Assembly: GCA_951812925.1 (NCBI GenBank)
Contig: OX638368.1
Span: forward strand, 20,585,187-20,649,186
Source: Calliopum simillimum
Lineage: Eukaryota; Arthropoda; Insecta; Diptera; Lauxaniidae
DNA length: 64,000 nucleotides
Direction: 5' to 3'
This document shows positions 1-12,317 of this stretch, one piece after another. The translations under genes were made by a program, and so were the position numbers. Each line of letters begins with the position of its first letter. Position 1 is the first letter of the stretch. The notes beneath the pieces were generated by a model. The model worked only from the letters and a program-made list of their open reading frames with translations, had not been told where the DNA came from and did no database searches.

Positions 1-860
1 TTAATTAGTTCATAAAAATTTTATGTTCAATGAGTCGCCCAGAAGCCAATGCGGATAAGTCCATTTTTACATTTTCTCCGATTTTTCCAAATTTCAGTAG
101 AATAAATTATATTCTTCTCGGTTATTGAAAGATCAGCTCGATTATTCATGTTTTCTAGGTCCAAATAATTTTAGAAGAATTTAAAAAACAAGTAAAATTT
201 AAACACAAACTATCTCGCTTTCAGTTTTTTGAACTTAACTGCATTGGCTTCTGAAAGACTCAAATAAAAGTTGCTTCGCAAGCAAAAGCTTTGCTTTTTG
301 TATTCTTTATCTTGACTCGGAGCGTAAGGTCTCTCCAGAATTCTTTTATATCTCAGGTTGTCTAGCTGGGGCATTCAGTTTTTTACAACACTTCCTCGAT
401 TCATGTATTACATATTTCTTGTTCTAGCGAGTATTACTATACGATGTGCTCGGATGAACCACTATCTTAAGGATTCAAATGATTCTATCAGCGTGCTTAG
501 AGAGCGAATAGCATACATATACCAAGTAAGTAGTAAACTCCTGGGATGTTTTCAACTTTTCGATAGCTTTATCATAGGTGACCGTTGCTTTGTTATGTTT
601 TAGAGAATTTATACACTTTGTTAATGAAAGCAGGCTTGAGGCTCTTCTTTTGTGGAATGAAATGGACAGCTTATAGTCTCGTGAGAATATTAAATTCAGG
701 GAATTAACGGATAATCCATAGTTTAGCTATTGTACTAGCTCTTTGCCCTTGTTTGTATTTCATTGGATGATTTTTACCAAATTTTTGATCTTTCAAGTAC
801 GTCCCTGAATTCTAAAAATTTGTGATTTTTTTTAGGGAGTGTTAAGCCTTTTCTCTGGTC
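1..860. other. AT-rich stretch without recognised gene
   Basis: No reading frame here resembles a known protein and no repeat structure stands out, except a 12-bp inverted match between positions 43-54 and 241-252 that may be chance. The longest open frame (358-603, +) has no recognisable motif and is treated as spurious. Confidence 0.5.
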
Positions 861-917
861 TGTGGTTCGAGCATTATTTCAGTATTTTATTTTAATCGAA
901 GTTGTGTTTTCTTTGAG

Positions 918-1612
918 CTTTGGTCCTGGTCTTGATCGGGTTTTGATTTTGATATTGGACTTAGTCTTGGTTCTAATTTTGGTTTCAGTGTTGATCTTAG
1001 TTTTGGTTATAGTCTTGGTCTTGACTTGGTTTTTGGTATTGGTTTTGGTCTTGGTTTTGGCTTTAGTTTTGGTCTATATTGGTTTTGCTTATAGTCTTGG
1101 TCTAAGTTTTGGTTTTGGGTGTTGATTTAGGTCTCTGATTTGACTTGGGCTTAAATTCTGGTCTTGATTTTGGTTTTGGTCTGGATTTTGCTTGGGCTTA
1201 AATTTTGGCCTTGGTTTTGGTCTTGATTTTGGTCATGATTTTGGTCTTTGATTTGGTTTTGGTCTGGATTTGGCTTGGGTTTTGACATTGGTCTCTGTTC
1301 TGGTCTTGGTTTTGGTTTTGTTCTTGGCTTTGGTGTTAATTTTAGTTTTGTACATGGTGTTGGTTTAAATGTAGGTCTTGGTCTTGCCCTCAGATTTGGT
1401 TTTTTTTTTAAGGTCTTATTTAAATTTTGGTCTTGGTCTATGTTTGGTTTTGATATTGGTTTGTGTTTTGATATTGATTTTAGTTTTAGACTTTGTCTTT
1501 AGTGATGAGCAAACCAAGACCAAAGAAGTCTTGCTATTAGTTTTAGACATTGAGTCATGGTATTGGTTTTGATATTGAGTCTAGGTCTTGGGCACTAAGT
1601 CTTGGTTTTGTC
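918..1612 (+). repeat. TTGGTC/TTGGTT minisatellite, forward block
   Basis: About 700 bp built from a degenerate 6- to 12-bp unit read as GGTTTT and GGTCTT on the + strand. The strand is nearly free of A and C over long runs. Pairs of G are separated by four pyrimidines, mostly T. The L/V-rich reading frames across it (862-1125 and 1248-1502) are translations of the repeat, not genes. The same unit returns at 1735-1905, 1940-2140, 3165-3660 and in a scrap near 27218-27285. Confidence 0.9.
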
Positions 1613-1734
1613 CTTAAAAAAATTTCCAAAAATTCCAGTTGGGTTTTTAGCATGCAAAATTTCGAATTGAGAAATGATTTTATGTTAGAAAAGGGCGGAA
1701 CACATCTATTAACTATAAATTACCAAGACTAAAA

Positions 1735-1905
1735 AGAGGCCTTGATTACGATAGTTAAATATTAAGACCAAGACCAAAACCATAAGAGTCCGAAACTGAA
1801 AAGAGGCCTTCGACACAATGATTGTTGAGACTAAGAACAAGACCATATGAGTCTTGCTCTTGAAATTATAACAGCAACGAAAAAGTACCAAGACCAAGAC
1901 AAATT
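1735..1905 (-). repeat. TTGGTC minisatellite, inverted short block
   Basis: The unit AAGACCAAGACC appears on the + strand here, so the repeat is reversed relative to 918-1612. The block is diluted by unrelated bases. Two sub-units of about 60 bp (starting near 1738 and 1803) share an aaaagaggcctt core. Confidence 0.75.
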
Positions 1906-1939
1906 TCGCTAATCACTATTTATCTCAATCTCGGTCTTT

Positions 1940-2140
1940 CTTATCAATTGTTTCTTGTCTTGGCGTTAGTTTTGGCCGTGGTTTTTATTATGAACTTGGT
2001 ATAGGATTTTTCCTTGGTTTTAGTCTTAGTTTTGGTCTTGGTTAAGGTTTTGGCCTTTCTATTGGATTTAGAATTGATCTCTGTTTTGATCTTGGTCTCG
2101 GTTTTTGATCATGGCTTTGAACTTAGTTTTGGACTCAAAA
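1940..2140 (+). repeat. TTGGTC minisatellite, second forward block
   Basis: The sequence returns to the GGTTTT/GGTCTT orientation for about 200 bp and then gives way to ordinary DNA near 2150. Confidence 0.8.
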
Positions 2141-2149
2141 AACCCATTT

Positions 2150-3164
2150 CACTACTGTTTTTGCCTACTGGGTTGCTAATGATATTTTGCAGAAGCAACA
2201 GCAGGAGCAGTGGCGTTGGTTTCAAGAGCAACACAACTACAACTACTTAAATTGTCAGCTGGTGCTAGGCGCTCAAATTTTGCATAAACACTTACATGTG
2301 CTTATGTATGTATGTATTATGTATTCACATACACACTCTTATTTGTTTATTCATGTCATTTATATTATGCATTAAATATTATTTACGTTTTCTAATTTCA
2401 ATGCAAAAATTGTTGTGTTTTTTGTTGTTGCTTTATTGCTGTTGTTTTCATTATAATTATACGCATTCTCATTAGCGACATGCATAAAATTTTAATTGTA
2501 AACTAATTCATTTTTCATTTGAAATTGAATTTGAAATTGGTAATTGGGAGTATAAAATTTATTACGACCTCTAATTTGAAGGAAATGAATTTACTGCATT
2601 TTATTTTGAATGTGTTCATATGCGTAATTTAATTAATTTATTAGGGATTAAATCAAATTTGGGGTAACAGCATTTTTCACTGATTTTTAAGATAAAAACA
2701 TTTTTATTGCCAATGTGCAACATTTTATATTTTGGAAATTAAAATTCAACGTATCTACAGCAAATAAATCGCCCCCAAAAAGGATCATAAATTTTAATCT
2801 AAATGCATAGCATGTGGTTAACGTGGTTGCGCTCTAAAGCGGTTTTCTATAACCATTATAATGCATAAAATACGCTAAACATTTGCATTAGATGTCAATT
2901 TAAAATTAATTTTTTTTTTGTATTAAATTTACCCGGCAGCAACATTTTGTTTGCCTAAACCGCCTACAGATAGTGATATGTAAATTAGCATAATATATTG
3001 GATTTTCGGTGTAATAGATTTTAATTAAAATAATTTTAAATATAGAGGCAACAGATTCAAATAAATTAAGCTGCTTCCAAAAATTGCGCAATAGAAGCAC
3101 AGCAGCTTCTTGCTTCCCTAAAAGCGCAACTGAAGTCGTTTCAATGCGCTTCCGTTTCCCGTTG
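2150..3164. other. AT-rich spacer inside the minisatellite cluster
   Basis: Unique-looking AT-rich DNA between two minisatellite blocks. It contains short simple tracts (ATGTATGT near 2303, TTGTTG near 2415). No gene is recognised. Confidence 0.5.
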
Positions 3165-3660
3165 GGTATGAAGACCAAGACCAAAATTTATATAAGACCT
3201 AAACCAAAACAAAAACTAAGTCTTAAGGCAAGACCAGCACCTAAATCTAAAACCAACACCATGACTAAAATCAAATCCAAAGCCAGAACCAAGACAAAGA
3301 ATGAGACCAAAACCAATACCAAGACCAAAACAGAGACCAAAATCAAAACCCACACCAAATAAGAGACCAAAACCGAAACTCAAACCAAATCAGAGACTAA
3401 TTTCAGACCAAAACCAAAACTTAGACCAAGACCATAAACAAAACCAAAATAAAGTCCAAACTTAAGCCAAGACTAAAACCAAAATTTAAGCCCAAACCAA
3501 ATCCAGACCAAAACTAAAGCTAAGACTATAAGCAAAACCAACAAAAACCAAAATTAAAGCCAGTGTCAAGATCAAAACAAAACCAATACAAAAATTAACC
3601 GAGCAATCTAAGACCAGAACCATGGTCAACCCAAAAACCAAAATTAGAACCAATGTTAAC
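3165..3660 (-). repeat. TTGGTC minisatellite, long inverted block
   Basis: About 500 bp of AAGACCAAAACC-type units on the + strand, that is, the forward unit reversed. The block ends about 50 bp before the pentamer array. The K/T-rich frame at 3084-3362 (+) and the L/V-rich frame at 3188-3370 (-) are translations of the repeat. Confidence 0.9.
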
Positions 3661-3710
3661 TATACCATATAAAACAATCAAATTTCCTACTTTTAAGACC
3701 AAACAAAAAA

Positions 3711-4877
3711 ATAGGATAGGATAGGATAGGATAGGATAGGATAGGATAGGATAGGATAGGATAGGATAGGATAGGATAGGATAGGATAGGATAGGATAGG
3801 ATAGGATAGGATAGGATAGGATAGGATAGGATAGGATAGGATAGGATAGGATAGGATAGGATAGGATAGGATAGGATAGGATAGGATAGGATAGGATAGG
3901 ATAGGATAGGATAGGATAGGATAGGATAGGATAGGATAGGATAGGATAGGATAGGATAGGATAGGATAGGATAGGATAGGATAGGATAGGATAGGATAGG
4001 ATAGGATAGGATAGGATAGGATAGGATAGGATAGGATAGGATAGGATAGGATAGGATAGGATAGGATAGGATAGGATAGGATAGGATAGGATAGGATAGG
4101 ATAGGATAGGATAGGATAGGATAGGATAGGATAGGATAGGATAGGATAGGATAGGATAGGATAGGATAGGATAGGATAGGATAGGATAGGATAGGATAGG
4201 ATAGGATAGGATAGGATAGGATAGGATAGGATAGGATAGGATAGGATAGGATAGGATAGGATAGGATAGGATAGGATAGGATAGGATAGGATAGGATAGG
4301 ATAGGATAGGATAGGATAGGATAGGATAGGATAGGATAGGATAGGATAGGATAGGATAGGATAGGATAGGATAGGATAGGATAGGATAGGATAGGATAGG
4401 ATAGGATAGGATAGGATAGGATAGGATAGGATAGGATAGGATAGGATAGGATAGGATAGGATAGGATAGGATAGGATAGGATAGGATAGGATAGGATAGG
4501 ATAGGATAGGATAGGATAGGATAGGATAGGATAGGATAGGATAGGATAGGATAGGATAGGATAGGATAGGATAGGATAGGATAGGATAGGATAGGATAGG
4601 ATAGGATAGGATAGGATAGGATAGGATAGGATAGGATAGGATAGGATAGGATAGGATAGGATAGGATAGGATAGGATAGGATAGGATAGGATAGGATAGG
4701 ATAGGATAGGATAGGATAGGATAGGATAGGATAGGATAGGATAGGATAGGATAGGATAGGATAGGATAGGATAGGATAGGATAGGATAGGATAGGATAGG
4801 ATAGGATAGGATAGGATAGGATAGGATAGGATAGGATAGGATAGGATAGGATAGGATAGGATAGGATAGGATAGGAT
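3711..4877. repeat. Perfect (ATAGG)n pentanucleotide array
   Basis: About 1,167 bp of ATAGG, roughly 233 copies, with no interruption that I can see. On the - strand all three frames are open because 5 and 3 share no factor: every frame reads the five-residue cycle I-L-S-Y-P. This creates a 434-codon frame (3693-4997, -) that is an artefact. On the + strand every frame meets TAG. Confidence 0.98.
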
Positions 4878-7800
4878 GGACAGATTGGGAAGCTCGAAAT
4901 TCATTTTAGAGATATGGCTTCTTGGGCAAAAATTCTTAAAATGGTCCAAAGAACACCGTGAGGGGATCCGTCTTCTTATACATAGATATATCCACACTTT
5001 CTTACTAATATTACTTACAACGCAGAAGTTTTTGTAGGAATCTCTTTGATATTAATCGTACTTCAACTTTTTCTAGAGCTATGATTGAGCATTGGTCAGA
5101 TCTGGTAAAATCTCACAAAGGTCAAGTCATACATCCAACTAAAGTACAGCAATCACTATGCCCACCCATGCGCTCTCCAATAATAAAGATAGTGTTGCGA
5201 AAATGCTAGTGCGTTCATAAGCATTCTCAATTCCCTCAGCACCTCTCGCACCACCCAGAAAATAGTAAGTTTCATTCAGTTGTCCATCTTCTGGCATCTT
5301 GGCGCAACCAAAGTGTTGTACGAGACTAAATTTAAGGATTTTATATTAATCTGACTAGCTGACGTTTCCACCTAGGAGCTATAGCAGATCGCAAAAAAAA
5401 ACAATTCCTTTTAAGATGCTGTACTTTTACTGATATATCATAATCTCTCATAAATGTATTCTTGATCATTATAATTGAATTTAAAGTTAGAAAGTTATTT
5501 TCAAATGAATAAGTTTTGGCTTGAGTTAGATAGTGCCAAAGGTCAAATGTGCTGATTATTCCAATTTCATAAATTATTTTCATACGCATCATGGCAGTCA
5601 GAACATTTTATTCATCGATTTTCTTCCAATGATTTTTTCTAAATGAAGTCACTCTTTCACCAGCATCTTTCCATTTGCCACATTCCACAATTGCACAATA
5701 CGCATTCGCTCGAATGCTTTGCAATGCTGCTATACCTCCGCAGGATTATCATTTTCAGCATTTTCATCTTACATCGCTTGGATGCTACAACACTAATTTT
5801 ATTGCCGATTGAGACGTGATTTATCTCAATTTTGTAGGCAGCACAAGCAGCACCATCCGATATGCAGCGCCTCATTTGAAATATTATGCGTTTTAAGAAA
5901 AATTATATTTTAATTGCGCAGCTCCGTTGGTGGTAATGGTGTTAGTTGGTAGTAGAAGCGTAAAAATTTATGTAACTTAAAGAATTTATATGCAACTGCA
6001 ATTCCAGCTGGATTTAAAATTGATGCACAATCTATTGCAGTAAAGGAAAAAAGTTGAAAATACGCCAGTATGCAACAACTACGAAATAAAATGATTTGCT
6101 TGTGAAATTTAAATGTTCTGGAAACCACTTGAAGGTTCAACGGGTTGCAGAATCGGTCTCAGATAGGTGTCGAAAGTTTTCCACTATAATAAACTATGAG
6201 ATATGCCGAACATATCATTGAAAAATGCCGTTTTTCGACAGAAGCCTTTGGATGACACAGAAAATCAGCGATCATCGAGTCTGACTATTTTCTTTCCGTC
6301 GCGGTTTTTTGACTGCATATTTTTGCTTTTAAACGACCTTTCAAATGATCTTTTTGATGTGCTACAACTAAAGGACAACAAGGTCCACATATCTTTTCTG
6401 GAATAGCTCAAAGCAATCCCGGTTAAATATTGTCTTAGTGAAAGAGAAAGCCTTAAACTATATAAGGATGATAAAACTTAGAAAAAAGAGAGAAACACCA
6501 ACGCAGAAAATAAATTTAAAAAGAAAAATTTTTTTTTAAGTATGAATTCCACCTCTGTCACATTTCACCAACTGAAACCAAAGGTTACAATTGAATTAGT
6601 TTTTGAAATGTTGAAAGTAATACAGGAGCAGTAAGATATCTGAAGTCAATCAAATAACAAATCAGCATGCCCTTTAACATCTGCCAAACCTTTTTATCTT
6701 CTGATTTCCTGAATCTGGGAAAAGAATTCTAGTTTGATAGTTGGAAATTTTGTAAAAAAATGGACTTAAATGAAGCAGAAGAAACGAAAAATTTGATTTG
6801 GCTATCCGAAAGAAACAAAAATGGATTATGAAGTGTTTTCGAAGAAAATATATGGACTGCAGCGCAGCGGAAGGATATCTTCGCTAAAGCTATTACTTTA
6901 ATTGTGCGATAGGTCGTTCTAATCGAAATGTTTTCATAACTCTGGGTCCGTTAGAACTGTTTCTCTACTTTCTCGTTCCTGATGACATCTTCTATAAAGC
7001 CCTGAAGATTGAACATACACTCCTATAATGGTTTCAGTTATAGGAAATTATGTATGTTTAGTGCACCTCAAAATCAAATGTGCATGTTGCTAAAGTAGGT
7101 ATGTTATTCTCATTTTATGTGATCTTATTTGGAGAATTGATTTTTTTCGCATTTTCATTAAATCGTAGTAAGTTATGAACTATAGGCTGGATTTGTTCCA
7201 ATATTGCCTTTACTATCAATTGAGACTACTCCTAGCATGCTACACAAATGCTTTTTAAATTAACTCACCCTGACTGTAGACGCTACTGGTGAGAAATATT
7301 ATCTGACAGGCAAACTGCTCCCCAACAAAGTTTGAAAACTCTTGAAGAGAGAAATTGAAGTCTTCCCAAAATAACGCATTCGTTGGACACAATTCATATT
7401 GGTCCTATGCTTCATCTGATAGTTGCAGAACAATACATTACGTTGTATATGCCAAAACTTTACGTTTCCCTCCACGGCAACCTCTCACGTGGGAATACTC
7501 CACACTGACTGACGTAGAATTTCCCTCACAAATATTTCAAAATTCACACAATTTCTATGAACAATTTAGCAAATTGGCAATGTTTTTACACCTGTTGTTG
7601 TCGTTGTTTTTATTATATTTTTTGTTGTTTTTGCACTTGATATTTGTTGTTTTTCTAAACTTTTGGCTGTGCAACATTAATGTTGCTAACGTTTTTTTCC
7701 ATCTAATTTTGGCACACAACTAGAATTGCCAAGCAACGTTTTACACTGAACAATGCGAAAAAAAGTCGATAAATAATTTTATGGCATTTTTATAGCTATT

Positions 7801-9080
7801 TGTATGTTTGTACTAATAAAAACACAACAGCACTAATACAAGTACACACACACATACACACACAGACACAGCATAAGTTAGCCCCAACTTCATAGAAGTG
7901 TTGCAATAAAAATGCGAGCATGAAATGAAGTTGTGTTGGTTCTTCTTCTTCTATGTCTGCGCTTCAGTTGCATGTGCAAGAATTAAAGATTAAAGGATTG
8001 GAGAGTCATGATGCAGGATCAACGATGCAATAAGCAGGACTATGCTGTTGCTGTATCTGTGATGTCTAGGTATTGCATTTGTAACACAAAACTGCGGTAT
8101 TACATTTTTTCAATGTTGGCGGATTAACCTCTAAATTGCAGGTCGCAAGTGGAGTAAGTTAAGTGAATGTTTAATGTGTGGAAAATTAAATGCATCTTTT
8201 CTTCAAATAAAAGAAACGAATATAAACTAAGGATTGAAATTGTAAAGATTTTTTAAGTAATATTCATTTAAGGGTTACTCTTGGATATTCTCATCACATT
8301 TGTTAGGTATTTCGAGACAATTTCACCTTTAAGTGGAAAAAAAACACTCCCATTCTCTCTCTTTACTCTTAAATTTTACAATGAAAATCCAAAACATCCA
8401 GTATTCAGATCTTCACTGTACAGTGATTTCATTTTGGTGCTGAAGTACTCTATCTTGTCATATCAGTGTCACAAAAAACAACTTGATGCTAACAAATACT
8501 TCAGTGTACTCAAACGAATACTTTAGGTCAGTGTTGAACACGCAAGTAGAAAAATTACAGTAAGATTTATGATATGGTAACATCTGCAGGTTGCAACGCA
8601 ATGGTAGTACAAGATTGTAGTAGCATTCATACATTTGCACAAGAGAGAAAGAGCTCAAGGAAAAAAGAGACACAGAAGAGAGCAAAAAATTTTGTTTGTA
8701 GTATTTTATTGTGTACATTAAAATCACAGTATATACACTGAACTGAAACAAATCAAACAAGACAAGTCTGCACAGTATTTGATTTTTCTTCTTTCATATC
8801 CAAGTAGTATGAGGTAATAAGTCACTATGCGCTCGTTTGATGCATCCACATATTTATTTTATATCGATTATTGAATTTAAATTGATTTAATAAGAAATGG
8901 GTTAATTATTATAATAAGAAATTTAATGCCAACAATAGTTTTAGTTTAGTAACATGTGGCAACACCAGTCAACTGCTGTCACCGCAATCAGCTGTTCACC
9001 ACACCGAGGTGAGTTGCGATGGCTGTAACGTCAGTGTAGGCAGAAAATATGGCAATTCCAGCGGCGACCGGCAACGTGTA
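4878..9080. other. 4.2 kb without a recognised gene
   Basis: AT-rich DNA with short frames only. A 122-codon + frame (7355-7723) has a leucine/phenylalanine-rich tail but no motif or splice context, and I do not accept it. A short (CA)n tract lies near 7842-7870. The one frame that looks slightly better is listed separately at 5139-5297. Confidence 0.5.
5139..5297 (-). CDS. Possible 52-codon small ORF, unrecognised
   Basis: An ATG at 5297 on the - strand opens a frame of 52 codons closed by TAG at 5139-5141. The product starts MPEDGQLNETYYFLGG, has an acidic, glycine-containing first half and a hydrophobic end (SIFATLSLLLESAWVGIVIAVL with no charged residue after the single E) that could be one membrane segment. 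Its residue composition is more protein-like than that of the surrounding AT-driven frames. I recognise no family. It could be an exon of something larger, a pseudogene piece or chance; there is no promoter or splice evidence. Confidence 0.15.
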   Translation of the reverse strand: MPEDGQLNETYYFLGGARGAEGIENAYERTSIFATLSLLLESAWVGIVIAVL

Positions 9081-9099
9081 CAGGTGGTAAGCATAGTAG

Positions 9100-9470
9100 T
9101 CAATGGCATTTAGTTAGCACGGTATTGAGCCAAGCCGATACTGTGAAGGTGGTAAATGTAGTGATTGAGACAAACCGATACTGTGGGATACATAGTGGTA
9201 ATGGGTATTTAGTTGGAATATTATTGTAATCAGGGGTATTTAGTTAAAACGGTATTGAGCCAAGCCGATGCTTTAAGGGTGGTAAACGTAATGGTTAGGG
9301 GTATTTAGTTAGAACGGTACTGTGATGGTGAGAAACAGAGTAATTAGGGGTATTTAGTTAGAACGGTATTGAGCCAAGCCGATACTGTGAGAGTGGGAAC
9401 ATAGTGGTTAGGGGTATTTAGCTAGGACGATATTGAGCTAAGCTCGATACTGTGAAAGCAGGACGTTTGA
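9100..9470. repeat. Degenerate minisatellite, about 65-bp unit
   Basis: Six imperfect units begin with GTATTTAGTTAGAACGG and mostly continue with attgagccaagccgatactgtga, at about 9101, 9208, 9237, 9300, 9351 and 9413. Units differ in length because some lack the middle part. No coding sense is visible. Confidence 0.85.
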
Positions 9471-9929
9471 ACCAATTGTAACTCTTGAAAATATGTAAAT
9501 AAGGTACCGTAACCGTAAAAAATTAGTATATAAATGAAATAAAAGAACGAAAACCGGTATTTATATTCAACTTAAAACCAGCATAGTTACGATTGTTAAC
9601 CCTTTCTCCAAAATAAAAATATTTTGTGATGCCAAGACCTCGGCCGTAACAAAAGCTTCGTCACAGTACTATCAAGATATTTGCACATGACACTGAACTA
9701 AAGTATATTCTCGGCTTATACTGGTAGATTTTCTAGCTAAACGAGGCTACATATTAATCACAATATTCCCAGAACCCTTCTGTGGAGTGAACAACAGCTT
9801 TTGAAATAATTTAATTCGGGAATGGGAAGAAAACAGCTGTACCGGCTCTCCTAAGTGGGCATTCGGCAAGCAAAAAGGCTAATCAATTCAAAACGTCTTA
9901 AAACAAAAGCTGTTTTGAATCTCAGCAGA

Positions 9930-10158
9930 AAAGAAACTCAATTTTCACCTACAAAAGATGGGTCTGGTAGTAGTCCTCTGGACATAGTCTACAGGAATGA
10001 CTCTGTCAAGAGTACTTGGAAACAGCAGAGCATATGTTGCTGTGAGACGTAGAATTAAATACAAAGGTGCCGAGATTTGAGATCCTAATAACTTAGGCAA
10101 TATTAATCCCACGGCAGTGATAAGATTTATAGATAGTTTGGAACTGTTCTGATAGGGA
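9930..10158 (+). pseudogene. Non-LTR retrotransposon RNase H C-terminal relic
   Basis: In one + frame the text reads TGHSLQE-stop-LCQEYLETAEHMLL, which matches the usual layout TGH...CRLC...ETAEHLLC at the end of the RNase H region in jockey/R1-type non-LTR elements. After a frame change a second stretch reads RRRIKYKGAEI-stop-DPNNLGNINPTAVIRFIDSLELF, matching the terminal 'R-KYLG...NINPTAVIRFI' block. Stops and frame changes show a dead copy. No reverse transcriptase is seen upstream, so this is a 3' fragment, as expected from 5'-truncated integration. The family is inferred from remembered motif order and not from a search. Confidence 0.5.
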
Positions 10159-10159
10159 A

Positions 10160-12317
10160 AGAGGCTGTACAAAAGATCTTATTAGGTTGCAGTGAGAGAA
10201 AGAATCTTATATTAATGAATCACTCGTTGCAACTCCATAAAACTTTAAATTCACAGAATGTAAAATTTGTAAATTTGTAAAATAGAATTATGGTTTTTTT
10301 TCTAATGATCCAAATTTCTTGTATAAATTAATAAAAACTTATATTTAAGTATGCAAATCTTCAGTAAATGGATCAAATAAAACTTTCTATTAGTCTTATG
10401 AGGTAAAATCATTTAATTTTGAAGGTATGCTTATTTAAACTTTACATTTTTTTAAAAGATTACTATTTTGAACACATACATCTTCGGACTTATCGGTCGC
10501 GCCCATTTCGAAAGCATAGTTTTTTTCTGAAGCCAAACAATCGAAATGTGTATTCTTAGTATAAACTTTTGAGTTCCTGTTGATTTTTACCTTACAAAAC
10601 ATTAAGCTGTTGTTTGTCCATCATTCTTTAATAAATAAAAACAATCAAATCGTTTATATTTTCAGTAGTGCTAGATTAAGTAAATATTTTATTAAAATAT
10701 AATATAGTGCAAAAGTGTAACGATATGGTTAATATAAGTTAGAAATGGTCAGTACTTATACTAATATGCACAAAATATTATAATTATGCGCTACTATTAA
10801 CCATTACTAATTTTAAAATTTTAAAGATTTTAAAAATATATGGGACATTTCACGTCAACTGGACAAAGTCTGCGGTCAAAAATTGTGTGGACCAAAAATA
10901 AAGTCTTAGATGTCAGTTTTTTTTTGGTTCTTTTAAAAGCTTTTGAAAGCCGAGTGGTGTTTAACAAATTTCAACCGAGCTTTCAACCATCCAACCAATT
11001 ACCATGCAACTTTTGTCCAACAAACATCGGGCAACACATGCACTTATGCCCAACTGACATAGGACCAACACATTGAAAACTCGTTGGTCGTCATCAATTC
11101 AACTCTTATTCTCATTATTAGACATAGGTATTTCACTCTGGGACAGCTAAATCTTAAGAAATCAACGAAAGTTCCGAATAAAACACATACGGATGTTAAA
11201 CTGTCGGCCAACTAAGTTTGCAGACAACCGAATATTGCGTCATCAAAAAATTCCGTGCACACCCCAATGAACATTACTTCCAAGTCTCACGTAAGGGGTC
11301 GGGCGGCCACTATTTAGTAAAAGCAATAAAGGTATTTCCTGTTGTGGACACTTTCTTTCTCTTGGTGGTCGCCGCATAGGTAAGACGCGATCCTGATTTA
11401 TTTAATGCATTCAGCGTCTGAGGACTTTTTTAACAACGAGGACACATTGAGACATGACTTGGACTTAAAATTAACAAACATTGGACACATTTCGAAGACA
11501 ACTGACAGAGAGGCATGGTCGGTAATACACTCCACGACGGACAGACGGAGACCCAGGACCAAAGACGGAAAGCCATGGTCAGCTATGCACTCCACGACGG
11601 ACGGACAGAGACAGTCTGAAACCCTTTCTACGGATAGGAAGATTAAAATTTAAGCAATGTGATAACTCTATATTATATTTATACTATATACTATATTACT
11701 AATTAGGTTAACATTTAATTTAATGGCTTTCTCTTGATGGTCACCGCATAGATTTTAGTGAATAAAGTGAATTATAACGTTTGGAAAAACTGTGTTTTCT
11801 TGGGAAACATAAAATTTGTAGTGAACCCTGGACGCCGACGGCTACACCCCGGCTAACGAAGGAAAGGTTCGTTACAGCGTTAAATTAGTTTTTTTCAATA
11901 TTTTAAGTTTAATTTCATCACTCGTAGGTTTTTGGCTTCGATGATCATAAATCTGCAGTCAGAATCCGAAATCCGAATCCGAAACCCAAGATGGCGGATG
12001 TTAAAATTAGGAAAATCCTGATCCTAAATCCTACTGTAAATATCAAACTACATTTTGAATAAAACATGGTGTCCCAAGATCATATCTTAAGCCATTGTAT
12101 TCAGACTTATGGGCCTTTTTTCAAAAAATGAGCTATAGTGCCTTAAATTATTCTAAAACACTAAGAGTTACTTAAGAAGAAAAGTGCTTATCTGTATAAC
12201 AGCAGCTCTACGGAAAGTTTCAGACTAAACCTCAAAAAATACGTCGAAAAAGACTTATATTTTTCTATTTGTTGTTTTACCCTTTTTATATGATATTTAT
12301 GTAGATATAACCGTAAT
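10160..12317. other. 2.2 kb without a recognised gene
   Basis: AT-rich DNA. From about 11200 to 11880 the GC content rises and two near-repeats of about 60 bp (starting near 11513 and 11573, core catggtcagcta.gcactccacgacgga) lie between two copies of a 'ctttctcttggtggtcgccgcatag' type sequence (about 11352 and 11731). This looks like part of a retroelement LTR or leader, but I found no primer-binding site or coding sequence that would confirm it. Confidence 0.4.

Noticed and set aside
43..252. 12-bp inverted match agaagccaatgc / gcattggcttct
   Set aside because: Too short to separate from chance in 64 kb of biased DNA; no palindromic interior.
3693..4997. 434-codon open frame on the - strand
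   Set aside because: It is the I-L-S-Y-P translation of the ATAGG array; a 5-bp unit without a stop on that strand is open in all frames.
7355..7723. 122-codon + frame with a hydrophobic tail
   Set aside because: The tail is driven by a T-rich stretch, the front has no motif, and there is no promoter or splice evidence.
8953..9652. Possible solo LTR (tgtggcaac ... taaca) around the 65-bp minisatellite
   Set aside because: Polyadenylation-like and TATA-like words are present, but the ends do not form TG...CA with a clean target duplication, and no primer-binding site or coding part was found.
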